From Prosthecobacter vanneervenii (GTDB taxonomy: Bacteria > Verrucomicrobiota > Verrucomicrobiia > Verrucomicrobiales > Verrucomicrobiaceae), in NCBI RefSeq assembly GCF_014203095.1, contig NZ_JACHIG010000001.1:1302001-1366000 (forward strand): DNA of 64,000 nucleotides, written 5' to 3'. Of this stretch, positions 48,778 to 57,374 are shown in pieces; within the stretch, counting starts at the first letter, position 1, and every line of letters starts with the position of its first letter. The translations under genes were made by a program, and so were the position numbers. The notes under the pieces were generated by a model, which saw only the letters and a list, made by a program, of their open reading frames with translations, had not been told where the DNA came from and made no database searches.

Positions 48778-51282
48778 ATGGCAAAATCTCCGGCTCCGTC
48801 TTCCAAGCGTCTTGTGCGCTACTTTGTTTCCTACACGCGCACGGATGGCGATCTGCCTGAAAAGCTGCTCAAGGAGCTGGACAAGCTCTTTGGCGCCTGC
48901 GCGGAGTTTGAGTTTAAGCGCTGGCAGGACACGCACATCCTCCCGGGCGAGAAGTGGCATGCGGAGATCCAGGGCGCGATCGAAGAATGTGATTTTGGCC
49001 TGCTGCTGGTGAGTCCGGCGTTTCTCGGGAATGCCTACATCAGCGAGCATGAGCTGCCGCATTTTGTGAACGGAAAGAAGCTCTGCCTGCCGGTGGGCCT
49101 GTGCCGCATCAGCCTGGAAAACCATGATCTGAAGGGGCTGCAGGAAACTCAAATCTACCTGCACGTGCCTGCACGCGGCAAGCATGGGAAGGCCTTTGAT
49201 CAGTTTGGCAGCGCGAAGACGCAGGCGGAGTTTGCCTACACGCTGCATGAGAGGATCATCGCACGCCTGAAGAAGAGCCTCGGCGAAAAGACGCCTGCGC
49301 CTGCCCTGGCGCAGCCTGCCACCAAGCCTGCGGAAAGCACGCGCGACAACCTGCCGCGGCTCATGCATTTCTATGGGCGGCAGAAGGAGCTGGAGGTCAT
49401 CGCCAAGGCTTTGCTGCCACAGACGCGGACCTGGGGCGTGCTGATTGACGGGCCGGGGGGCATGGGCAAGACCTCGCTGGCAGTGCGTGCGGCGGAGCTG
49501 GCGCGGCCGCAGTTTGACCGGGTGCTGTTTGTCTCGACGAAAACTCAGAAGCTCACGCCGCAGGGAGCGGTGGCGCTGAGCCAGTCCATCGTGCCCGCGT
49601 ATCCAGAGCTGCTGAGCGAGACCGCGCGGCTGCTGGGGCTGGCGCATGCCAAGGAACTGCCTGAGGCGGAGCGCGCCGCTGTCATCAAGGCGGCGCTGGA
49701 AAAGGAAAAAGTGCTGCTCCTTTTTGACAACCTGGAGAACCTGGACAAGGCGCAGATGAACCTGCTCTATGAGTTCGTGGCGGACCTGCCGCCCAGCTGC
49801 AAGGCCATCGTGACGAGCCGCCGCCGCACGGATGTGGAGGCACGCCTCATCCGGCTGGAGAAGCTGGAGCAGGACGCAGCGCTGGAACTGCTGGAGGAGC
49901 TGGCCGCAGACCGCGAGCTGCTGCGCAAGGCCAGCACAGAGCAGCGGGTGGGCCTGTATGTGGAGACGGGGGGCAATCCCCTGCTGATGCGCTGGGTGGT
50001 GGGGCAGCTCGGGCGCGGGAGCTGCCGCAGCATCGCCGCAGCGCTGGAGCTGTGCCGCAAGGCGGGCGACAGCAATGACCCGCTGGAGTTCATCTTTGGC
50101 GATCTGCTGGAGACCTTTTCGCCGGCGGAGACGCAGGTGCTCGTGGCGCTGAGCTACTTCACGCAAAAGATCGAGGTGAAGCACATCGCCGAGGTGGCCA
50201 AGCTTTCGCAAACGGCGGCGCAGACGGCGCTGGGAGATCTGGCCAACCGGGCGCTGGTGATGCCGGATGAGAGGGAGGAGACCTTTGCGCTGGTGCCCAT
50301 GGTAGCGGATTTTCTGCGGGCCAGACGCCCCAAAGTCGTGGCAGAGACCGGCAGCCGCCTGGAGAAGCGCGCCCTGGCGCTGATCCTGGAAAACGGCTAC
50401 AGTAACCACGACTGCTTCCCCAAGCTGGACGCCGCCTGGCCCGTCGTGGCCCCGGCGCTGCGGCTCTTTCTGGCCGGGGACAATAAGCGGCTGCAGGAGG
50501 TGTGTGGTGCGCTTGCCAGCTTCCTCGACTTCACCGGCCGCTGGGATGAATGGCTGGCTCTCAGCCAGCAGGCGGAGGGCTGGGCGGTGGCGGCGGGAGA
50601 TCACCGCCATGCCGGATGGCGCGCCTATCAGGCAGGCTGGGTGCACTACCTGCGCTGGCAGGCAGAGGCCGTGCTGGCCAGTGCCGGGCGCGCGGCGCAG
50701 CACTGGCAGCGGGCCTTTCCCGCCGGTGGCACCGCGCAGGCAGGCCTACGGGAGCGAACGATGGCCCTGCGCCTGCGTGGCATTGGTCACCAATTGCAAA
50801 AGGACTACCCAGCAGCCACTGCCGCCTTTCGTGAAGTGGTGTATCTGCGCCGCCAACTGGGCGCCGAGAGCACCGATCTGGCGATGGCTCTGAATTCTCT
50901 CGCCTTTGCCGAGCGCTTATCGGGCGACCACGCCGCCGCCGAGCGAGACTACCATGAGGCCCTGCGCGTGGCCCAGGCGGTGAGCGACGACGAAGGCATC
51001 GCTATCTTCACGGGTAATCTGGCAGTGCTGGCCCTGGACCGCGAGGACTGGCCGCAGGCCGAGGCGCTGGCCCTCGAGGCACTGGCCTTGGCCGAGAAGT
51101 TGGGGCGGCAGGAATTGATCGCGGCAGACTGCCACCGCCTCGCCCTAGCCCTGGCCCGACAGGGGCACGGCGCTGAGGGGCTGCCCCATGCCCGCCGTGC
51201 GGTGGAGATCTACACCCGCCTCGGCTCGCCCAACCTTGCCGATGCGAAGAAGACGCTGGCGGAGTGTGAGGGAGAAGGATGA
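48778..51282 (+). CDS. TIR-NB-ARC-TPR protein (bacterial NLR-like, predicted antiphage STAND)
   Basis: The product has 834 residues from the ATG at 48778. TIR domain about 10-165: RYFVSYTRTDGD, a LLLVSPAFLGN segment and NAYISEHEL with candidate catalytic glutamates 90 and 92. STAND/NB-ARC ATPase follows: Walker A GPGGMGKTS (225-233), Walker B VLLLFDNLENL (about 312-322) and IVTSRRRTD sensor. From about 560 on there are TPR-like helices, e.g. ATAAFREVVYLRRQLG and GDHAAAERDYHEALRVA. In known systems the TPR region senses a phage protein, oligomerises the ATPase and activates TIR NADase. It is the likely core of the 47.6-52.7 kb module. Confidence 0.92.
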   Translation: MAKSPAPSSKRLVRYFVSYTRTDGDLPEKLLKELDKLFGACAEFEFKRWQDTHILPGEKWHAEIQGAIEECDFGLLLVSPAFLGNAYISEHELPHFVNGKKLCLPVGLCRISLENHDLKGLQETQIYLHVPARGKHGKAFDQFGSAKTQAEFAYTLHERIIARLKKSLGEKTPAPALAQPATKPAESTRDNLPRLMHFYGRQKELEVIAKALLPQTRTWGVLIDGPGGMGKTSLAVRAAELARPQFDRVLFVSTKTQKLTPQGAVALSQSIVPAYPELLSETARLLGLAHAKELPEAERAAVIKAALEKEKVLLLFDNLENLDKAQMNLLYEFVADLPPSCKAIVTSRRRTDVEARLIRLEKLEQDAALELLEELAADRELLRKASTEQRVGLYVETGGNPLLMRWVVGQLGRGSCRSIAAALELCRKAGDSNDPLEFIFGDLLETFSPAETQVLVALSYFTQKIEVKHIAEVAKLSQTAAQTALGDLANRALVMPDEREETFALVPMVADFLRARRPKVVAETGSRLEKRALALILENGYSNHDCFPKLDAAWPVVAPALRLFLAGDNKRLQEVCGALASFLDFTGRWDEWLALSQQAEGWAVAAGDHRHAGWRAYQAGWVHYLRWQAEAVLASAGRAAQHWQRAFPAGGTAQAGLRERTMALRLRGIGHQLQKDYPAATAAFREVVYLRRQLGAESTDLAMALNSLAFAERLSGDHAAAERDYHEALRVAQAVSDDEGIAIFTGNLAVLALDREDWPQAEALALEALALAEKLGRQELIAADCHRLALALARQGHGAEGLPHARRAVEIYTRLGSPNLADAKKTLAECEGEG

Positions 51283-51354
51283 AGCCGGAGAGGAGGCCCC
51301 TTGGGCGCTGCTGTGTTTTCTGCACGAGCACTCAGGGCACGCGGAGCCGGGGCA

Positions 51355-52698
51355 TCACGCCCGGGGCGGTGGGAGGGCGGGGGCTTCAATGGCTTCGTCT
51401 TCGAGGGGGATTTTGTCGAAGACTTCGAGGTTGAGGAAGATGAGGGCGAGGAGGTCGGCACCGAAGGCCATGATGCGCTCCACGCCATCGCGGGTGAAGA
51501 TCTCGCGCTGCGACTGGTTGAGGCTGTCCACGGTGAGGAAGCCGTAGATGTTCTGTTTGTCGGCCGGGGTGGCCCGGTGCATGATGGGGACGACGAGGGT
51601 GGCATTATACCACTCCTTCCAGCGGGGATTGTTGTTGGTGTAGTGGCCTTCTTTTTCCAGCTTCCTGAGGTCGTTGCAGAGGAACTCGGAGGCCCCGGTG
51701 AGGATGTGGCTGAAGTCGGTGTTGTCTTTAAGGGGGTAGGCTTCCTTGCGGACTTCGCGCTCGGTGAAGAGGGTGGCGGTCTCGTGGTCGCGCGCGAGGG
51801 TGATGATGTAGTGGTCCCTGGGGTCGATGAGGGCGGCGGCCTTGTCCTCCATGTCGCAGAGGGTTTTCACCATTTTGCCGGTGACCTGCACTTTGACGGA
51901 GAGAGAGATTTTTTCGTCGATCTTGAGCATCTGAAAATGATTGGTGATCATTTTCATGAGGATGGCGACGACCTTCTCCACGGAGCGCTCCATGATGCCG
52001 CGCAGCTTTTTGTTTCGGTAGCTGAAGCGGTAGGGGTAGATGCCGCTGCCAAACTGCGTGTAGATGGTCTGGCGGGTGTCACGCATGACCTCGTAGTAAA
52101 AGCCGGACTGCTCGGAGATGAGGCGCTTGAGGAGGTCGTCGTAGTCCTTGTGGTTCTTTTTCTGGGTGGCGTAGTCGGCCAGGACCTGGCGGTAGCGCAG
52201 AAAGAAGAAGAGGGTGAGGATGATGAGGACGGAGAAGATGAGAAAGTTGTTCAGCACGAAGGACCACGCGGGCATGCTGGCGACGAGCATCTCCGCCAGG
52301 GTGATGGCGGCGCTGAGGCAGGCAAAGATGACGGCGAGACGAGTGAAGATGCGCTCCGGCTGGGGGCTGAGCTCAAAGCGGTGCTTGTCGTCATCTGAGA
52401 CGGCTGTGTGCGTGGAGCTGGCGCCAGCGGCGGTGGCCTCTGCCGTGGTGAGCGCGGACTTTTCGTTTTTGAGGCTGAAGATGTTGTAAAAGAGGGCGGC
52501 GATGCCGAGGCCGATCTCCAGGATGAAGACTTTGAAGAGCTGGCTGCGCTCCTCCGGGGTGGGGGTGCTGGTGATGAAGACGCTGTGAATGGTGGCGGCC
52601 ACCAGGACGATGTAGAGGAGCACAAACACCCAGAAGAGGATCCACCGCATGCGGATGTGAGCCAGCAGTGTCTGATCGAGGGAGGGGGGAGGCGACAT
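51355..52698 (-). CDS. Four-helix membrane protein with GAF-like cytoplasmic domain
   Basis: The product has 447 residues from the ATG at 52698; an upstream extension to 52902 starts with low-quality sequence. Four membrane helices are visible: WILFWVFVLLYIVLVAATIH, VFILEIGLGIAALFYNIF, LAVIFACLSAAITLAEML and a final FLIFSVLIILTLFFFLRY. The C-terminal 240 residues are a soluble domain with KEWYNATLVVPIMHR and NIYGFLTVDSLNQSQRE, typical GAF beta-strand segments. It is convergent with the TIR-NLR gene. A membrane sensor or effector function is possible; no catalytic motif is present. Confidence 0.7.
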   Translation of the reverse strand: MSPPPSLDQTLLAHIRMRWILFWVFVLLYIVLVAATIHSVFITSTPTPEERSQLFKVFILEIGLGIAALFYNIFSLKNEKSALTTAEATAAGASSTHTAVSDDDKHRFELSPQPERIFTRLAVIFACLSAAITLAEMLVASMPAWSFVLNNFLIFSVLIILTLFFFLRYRQVLADYATQKKNHKDYDDLLKRLISEQSGFYYEVMRDTRQTIYTQFGSGIYPYRFSYRNKKLRGIMERSVEKVVAILMKMITNHFQMLKIDEKISLSVKVQVTGKMVKTLCDMEDKAAALIDPRDHYIITLARDHETATLFTEREVRKEAYPLKDNTDFSHILTGASEFLCNDLRKLEKEGHYTNNNPRWKEWYNATLVVPIMHRATPADKQNIYGFLTVDSLNQSQREIFTRDGVERIMAFGADLLALIFLNLEVFDKIPLEDEAIEAPALPPPRA

Positions 52699-53009
52699 GG
52701 CAGAATGCAGGCAATTGCTGAAAGTAAAAACCTTAGCGGTATTGAGCATTAACCCCTGATGTTCTTTACGCTTGCGCTGAAACAGTGACAATGTCGTAAC
52801 AGGTACGCTCACGGTGGGAGGCGCGTTATGGCCACGTGGGAGTGTGCTGGGAAGGATGATCCAGCTTCGCTCCTGCCCTTGATTCACTGCGCGCGCGCGC
52901 AAGAGCGTCCAGGCTTTTTCATTACATCAGCGGAGAGGGGAAACGACTGCTGGTCGTGCGATTGGATGAGACTGGGGGGTGACGCATGGCCATCCAATGC
53001 GCCAGCTTT
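52699..53009. other. Gene-free 311-bp stretch
   Basis: Intergenic; no convincing gene, recognised repeat family or terminator was found. It holds the promoters of the minus-strand membrane-protein gene and the end of the next gene. Confidence 0.45.
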
Positions 53010-53774
53010 TTACCGGGCCCCTTGCATGCCTGGCAGCTCATCAATGTGCAGCTTTTGCAGGATGAGCGCGGTCACGCGGTCGCTGAACTTGCCATTCCCT
53101 CTATCGGCGGCCTGCTCCAGCACCAGCTTGGTCTCAGGTAAAACATCAAAAATGCAGAAGACATGGTCCTCTGCAGGTTTACGCGGGCCAAAGGCGGCCT
53201 CCGCCTTGTCCATGGCGGCTGCCAGAGCTTCGACAGCCTGTGGAGAGCCCTTGGCCAGGGCCTGCTGGACGATCCCTTCGAGCAGCGCGGTGAGGGCTTT
53301 GGCCACGTCTTCACGGTAGGGCCCGCTTCTGGGCTGCTGCGTGCTGCCTAATGACTGGAATGCGGATGCAGGCAGGCTGAGCCCGATGCGCGGCTTGCCT
53401 CTGAAATGCTCCGTGGTGATGTATTTGCGAAGGTGATCCCACGCCTGCGCTTTCACCTCATCTTGCATGGTGAACCTGAAAAGACGTGCCACGCAGAGGT
53501 CGAGCTCGCCGACAAACTGCCAGTTAATCTTGGTCAGCAGCCCAACAAGCTTGGTGTGAGTGCCGTCTGCATAGATCAGCCACTTCGTATTGAACTCGAC
53601 CGGGGCGTGCCCGGTGATGTTCAGCGTCCGCAGCGAATTGGCCTGGGTTTTCCAAAAGTCGATCAGATCGCCGAAAATGGTGCGGGTCTGGATATAATCC
53701 CCTGTGACATTCAGACGCTTTTGCAGCTCTTTGAGAAGAGCCTCGCTTTCGTATGAGTGTAGGACCTCTGGCAT
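53010..53774 (-). CDS. Unrecognised soluble protein with palindromic operator upstream
   Basis: The product has 254 residues from the ATG at 53774; the alternative TTG at 53822 would start inside the palindrome TTGCCAA-GT-TTGGCAA, so I prefer 53774. The protein is mainly helical, with a mixed segment FVGELDLCVARLFRFTMQDE and a C-terminal DRVTALILQKLHIDEL. It shows no membrane helix, signal peptide or catalytic motif. It lies on the same strand as the membrane-protein gene but more than 300 bp away. I cannot name a family. Confidence 0.6.
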   Translation of the reverse strand: MPEVLHSYESEALLKELQKRLNVTGDYIQTRTIFGDLIDFWKTQANSLRTLNITGHAPVEFNTKWLIYADGTHTKLVGLLTKINWQFVGELDLCVARLFRFTMQDEVKAQAWDHLRKYITTEHFRGKPRIGLSLPASAFQSLGSTQQPRSGPYREDVAKALTALLEGIVQQALAKGSPQAVEALAAAMDKAEAAFGPRKPAEDHVFCIFDVLPETKLVLEQAADRGNGKFSDRVTALILQKLHIDELPGMQGAR

Positions 53775-53806
53775 ATTGTCAAAAACGTGACGGAAACCCC
53801 GGAACT

Positions 53807-53822
53807 TTGCCAAGTTTGGCAA
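53807..53822. promoter_or_regulatory. TTGCCAA-GT-TTGGCAA operator candidate
   Basis: A perfect 7-bp inverted repeat with a 2-bp spacer, 33-48 bp upstream of the ATG at 53774. Palindrome type suits a dimeric repressor. No other copy was seen in the window. Confidence 0.5.
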
Positions 53823-54152
53823 TTCCCCATACTGTTCTTATCCCCGGAATTGGCGTTATTGCAAACAAACTTTAGGCTTATGCCCTTGGGCGCATCACTG
53901 AGAATGGCAGCAGCCGATCAAGTGAATGAAGCGTGCCAGCCAGCCAATATCCCGGAAAGACCTGGAAGGAGAAAAGAGAGCTGCGGGAGGTGGCAATAGG
54001 TTTGTTGGAGCCACAGCCGGGCTGCCCTGAATATCCTGCAGTTTTAGGGCTCATGCTGCATGCGGCTTCCAACGCAAAGGCCAGAGCACTGAGGCTACAG
54101 CAAAGACTCGTCCAAGCCAGGAAAAAGAAACCTCAAAACAACTCCTCTTGTC
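53823..54152. other. Intergenic 330 bp without a supported gene
   Basis: Short frames are open on both strands but lack family resemblance and start context. Nothing further was identified between the operator at 53807 and the gene at 54153. Confidence 0.4.
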
Positions 54153-54569
54153 ATGAAAAATCTGATTCTAACATGCTTTGTCAGTTTGTATGCCAGCCTT
54201 GCCGCTGTGCCCCAGGCAGCCGGTCAGGAGCGGGGACATCTGGCCGCCAGCGCACAGTCTGGCCATGCCAAGGCTGCAGCGCCCGCCTTTGTCCGGGTGC
54301 AGCTCGTGGGAGATAATGCCCGCGCACCGCAACGAGCCACAGCAACCCAAAAACCCATGAGCGTGGGTGCCATCTGGATCGCCGCATTGATCATGGTGAT
54401 CTATGTCTCCGTACCAGCGGGAATCGTGCTGCTGCTGCTGCCACGCAACCGCAGCACCGCTGACGACGAGCCGAAGAGCATGCCCCCGCGCAAGAAGATG
54501 AAGAAGCCTGGCGATCGCGGCGACCACCCCTTGCATGCGTGGCTGTGGCCGCAACCTCGCCATGCCTGA
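54153..54569 (+). CDS. Small membrane protein with signal peptide and Pro/Lys-rich tail
   Basis: The 138-residue product starts MKNLILTCFVSLYASLAAVPQAAG, a Sec signal. A short extracytoplasmic segment precedes a membrane helix (IWIAALIMVIYVSVPAGIVLLLL, about 73-95) and a cytoplasmic tail rich in Lys and Pro (PPRKKMKKPGDRG). It appears as a type-I membrane protein. Family is not recognised. It is transcribed toward a later secreted protein gene, with no close neighbour. Confidence 0.55.
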   Translation: MKNLILTCFVSLYASLAAVPQAAGQERGHLAASAQSGHAKAAAPAFVRVQLVGDNARAPQRATATQKPMSVGAIWIAALIMVIYVSVPAGIVLLLLPRNRSTADDEPKSMPPRKKMKKPGDRGDHPLHAWLWPQPRHA

Positions 54570-54920
54570 CCCGATGCGTCAAGGAGGCCAGATGAAACAA
54601 AGGTATCGCTACCCATCCAGCCAGCCGCATCTGCCGTTTCTTGGGCCTCGTTTTTCTCAAGATCATCATTCTCTGCCTCTCCCACATGGGCCTCCATCTG
54701 CTCCGATCTTCGATTGCTGGCAGTGGATTCGAAGATGATTCGTGCATTTGGGGCTGACTGATTTCCGACGGTTTGATTTTGGCGCATAGGATCGGTGTCA
54801 GCGACGCGTCGAGCATGTTTTTTAGGCGGTTTTTGCTGGCGGTTTGCGGGAGTTGGCTTTGGGTGTGGGGGCTGGCTTTTTTGAGACCGGCTTTTTTTGA
54901 ATCCAACCTGCTTTTCTGCC
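54570..54920. other. Intergenic 351 bp
   Basis: An antisense frame with an acidic peptide is open here but overlaps the preceding gene and is not supported. T-rich short runs (GGCTTTTTTGAG, CTTTTTTTGAATCC) lie before the next ATG. No known repeat family. Confidence 0.4.
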
Positions 54921-55571
54921 ATGAAGAAGATTTTTGTTTCGGCTGTGATGGTGTGCTTGTTTGTGTTATGGGCTGGTATGGCGCGCGGGGAGGATGCGCG
55001 GAAGGGGAAGGCGGCTGTGGCGGGGGCGAAGGCGCCTGCGGTGGCTGCTGTGCCGGGGTTTCCGGGGGAGGAGGAGTTTACGGCGCTGCGCATGGCCTTC
55101 GCTGCACAGCCGGGCTACAGCCCTTTCTGGAAGATGGATGAGGAACGCGATGCGGTGATGAAGGCGGCACGCGCGAAGGACTATAAGATGGCGGTGGAGC
55201 TGGCGAAGGCCTGGCTGGTGAAGGTGCCGGTGGATGCGGAGATGCATTACCTGCGCGGGCATTTCCTGAAGAAGACGGGCGATGTGGCGGGCAGCATGTA
55301 CCACTTTCACTGCTTCTACGGCCTGATGCGGTCGATCACGGCCAAGGGGGATGGCAAAACGGCGGAGTCGGCGTGGAAGGTGATCTCTGTGGCGGAGGAG
55401 TATGCGCTGCTGAATGAGCTGGATGCACAGGTGCTGGAGCAGTCGCTGGAGGGCGCGTGTGACAGGCTGCTGGCGAAGATGCCGGATGGGTCGGAGCGGG
55501 AGTTTTATTTTGATGTGTCGATCTCTCTGGCGGCGACGGCGAATGCGCTGGGCACGGGGAAGAAGGAGTGA
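54921..55571 (+). CDS. Secreted protein resembling DUF4919
   Basis: The product has 216 residues from the ATG at 54921. A signal peptide (KKIFVSAVMVCLFVLWAGMARG) leads to an Ala-rich linker and then a helical domain with FTALRMAFAAQPGYSPFWK, a tandem-helix MAVELAKAWLVKVPVDAEMHYLRG and FYFDVSISL at the end. The pattern is that of DUF4919, an uncharacterised periplasmic or secreted domain with TPR-like helices. No partner genes are obvious. Function is unknown. Confidence 0.65.
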   Translation: MKKIFVSAVMVCLFVLWAGMARGEDARKGKAAVAGAKAPAVAAVPGFPGEEEFTALRMAFAAQPGYSPFWKMDEERDAVMKAARAKDYKMAVELAKAWLVKVPVDAEMHYLRGHFLKKTGDVAGSMYHFHCFYGLMRSITAKGDGKTAESAWKVISVAEEYALLNELDAQVLEQSLEGACDRLLAKMPDGSEREFYFDVSISLAATANALGTGKKE

Positions 55572-55629
55572 GGCGGGTGGGCGGGATTCTGAAAACTGAA
55601 AACTGAAAGCTGAAAGCTGGAAATTAAAT

Positions 55630-55960
55630 CGAGGTGGCGCGTGCGGTGTGGGTGGAGATGGGGGCGCTGGATGCCGCACTCGGAGAGTGCGAACCACGCC
55701 GCGCTGGGTGGGACGGGTGTGCTGGAGGAAAACTGCGAGAGCATGGGGACGCTCGGCGGAGGCTGGGGGACCAGCCTCCCTACCCCGGCGCTGGGTGGCG
55801 CGGGCGGTGTGCGTGGAGATGGGGGCGCTGGATGCCGCACTCGGAGAGTGCGGACCACGCCGCGCTGGGTGGTTGCGGGTGCGCTGGAGGAAAACTGCGA
55901 GAGCATGGGGACGCCCGGCGGAGGCTGGGGGACCAGCCTCCCTACCCCGGTGCTGGGTGG
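55630..55960. repeat. 161-bp tandem duplication containing R-family palindromes
   Basis: GTGGAGATGGGGGCGCTGGATGCCGCACTC recurs at 55652 and 55813, exactly 161 bp apart. Each unit carries GCACTC-GGA-GAGTGC. A partial third unit follows at 55955. Nearby CTGAAAACTGAAAACTGAAAGCTGAAAGC (55590) is a heptamer run. Confidence 0.85.
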
Positions 55961-56008
55961 CGCGGGGGAGGATTGCGCGGGGGTGTGCGGGGTGGTAGGG
56001 TGGGTGCT

Positions 56009-56653
56009 ATGAGGAGTTTCCTGGGCCTTGGGCTGATGCTGGCGGCGGTGCTGTGTGGTGGCACGGCGGGGCTGGCTGACGTGCCTGCCAGACTAACGAA
56101 GTATGAGATCGCATTTGGCCCGTGGAGGCCGGTGATGGTGAATGCGGTGACGCAGGAGGGACGCGCGAGCTTTGAGGGGCAGCGGTCGGAGGTGAAAGTG
56201 AGGATGCTGACGGACACGCAGGTGGTCGTGTACCCCTTTGTATGCTGGCGTGAGCCACATTCTGGTATTTTGTGCTTTGGGATGGAGTCGCGCTTTTATG
56301 TGTGCCTGGCGGACCGGGTGCTGGGGCTGCCGGGGGAGATGTGGGAGGGGGCGGCCTGCATCGAGGTTTTCCAGAGGAAGACCGCACTGGAGGATGTGGT
56401 GAAGACCCGGGACCAGCTGCAGGAGATGGAGGTGTTCGCGGCCTCTTCGTTCCTGGACTACAAGGAGTGTCTGGATCTGAGGACGGCGGTGGGGGCGAAA
56501 TTTGTCCACCCCACGAATTCGAGCGAGATGATGAAGGTGAAGATCGATGACGTGACGCTGATGGGGGAGAGGATGACGCTGCATTTGACCAACGCTGTGG
56601 GGGACAAGGCGCAGGCGGTTTTTTCGGCGCGCACGCTGGAGGTGGTGCGGTGA
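56009..56653 (+). CDS. Secreted hypothetical protein
   Basis: The product has 214 residues from the ATG at 56009; frames extending upstream cross the 161-bp duplication and are not coding. A signal peptide (RSFLGLGLMLAAVLCGGTAGLAD) is followed by a beta-rich domain with VVVYPFVCWREP, LCFGMESRFYVCLAD, a helix FLDYKECLDLRTAVGAKF and VKIDDVTLMGERMTLHLTN. Four cysteines may form disulfides. No family is recognised. It precedes an array of repeats. Confidence 0.6.
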   Translation: MRSFLGLGLMLAAVLCGGTAGLADVPARLTKYEIAFGPWRPVMVNAVTQEGRASFEGQRSEVKVRMLTDTQVVVYPFVCWREPHSGILCFGMESRFYVCLADRVLGLPGEMWEGAACIEVFQRKTALEDVVKTRDQLQEMEVFAASSFLDYKECLDLRTAVGAKFVHPTNSSEMMKVKIDDVTLMGERMTLHLTNAVGDKAQAVFSARTLEVVR

Positions 56654-56712
56654 GGGTGGCTGGATGCTGGATGCTTGATGCTGGATGCTGGTATGTGCAG
56701 GTGGCGGGGGCG

Positions 56713-56825
56713 GTGTGTGAGGGATCATCTTGATCCGACCCACATGGCGTGTGTTTGCGGAGGCACGGGGGCGCTGGGAGATGGGGGTGCGTGAGGGATC
56801 GGGACGATCCCTCTCCGCCGGAGTG
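56713..56825. repeat. P1/P2 palindromes, inverse orientation
   Basis: GGGATCATCTTGATCC near 56721 is inverse P1 with the GGCGTGTGTTTGCGG flank. GAGGGATCGGGACGATCCCTCTCCGCCGG near 56793 is inverse P2. The region 56654-57374 has no convincing gene. Confidence 0.75.
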
Positions 56826-56919
56826 CGCGCTGGCCGCATGGGATGCTGGCTTTCTCACTCGTGAGCGCCGTTTGCGGCTGTGCGTGGGATGAGATGTGAG
56901 CCCATCTGGGAGCTCACGC

Positions 56920-57310
56920 AGACGACGAGACGCTCGAAGGCGGTGGCTGCGATGCAGGCTTGCGCCTCGCATCTGCGCAACCGCATTGATTCGCTGCGCT
57001 CACCCTTCGGGCTCCTTTCAGTCGTCTATCTCCGCTTCGCTTCGGTTCCAAATAGCGCTCGTGCTTTCGCAGGTAAATTTGGAGTGCGGTCGCGGAGTGA
57101 AGTATGAACGCAGCTACCGCTTTTCGTGGGCTGGATTAGAGTGCGAGTGCCTGGGAGTTTTCGAAGGCAGAGGCTCTCGCGGGGCATGGGGCACTCGAAG
57201 GCCGGGGAGCCGACGTACGCCACGAGACGCTCGAAAGCGGTGGCTCCGATGCAGGCTTGCGCCTCGCATCTGCGCAACCGCACTCCAAATCGCGCTCGTG
57301 CTTTCACAGC
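56920..57310. repeat. Direct repeat about 291 bp apart
   Basis: ACGAGACGCTCGAAGGCGGTGGCTGCGATGCAGGCTTGCGCCTCGCATCTGCGCAACCGCA-type sequence occurs at about 56929 and again at about 57222, then CAAATCGCGCTCGTGCTTTC follows both. The pieces between are diverged. It may be a decayed duplication of a mobile or genic segment. Confidence 0.65.
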
Positions 57311-57374
57311 GCCGTTGGGCCGGAGTGCGCGCTGGGTGCGGCGGGCGATGTGTGGACGCTCTCCACGGTGCGGC

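Noticed and set aside
48721-50703. A 660-codon minus-strand frame opposite the TIR-NLR gene
   Set aside because: Antisense shadow of the TIR-NB-ARC-TPR gene; Arg/Gln/His-rich with no fold.
54391-54906. Antisense frame with an acidic peptide
   Set aside because: Overlaps the signal-peptide gene at 54153 and lacks a plausible start or family.
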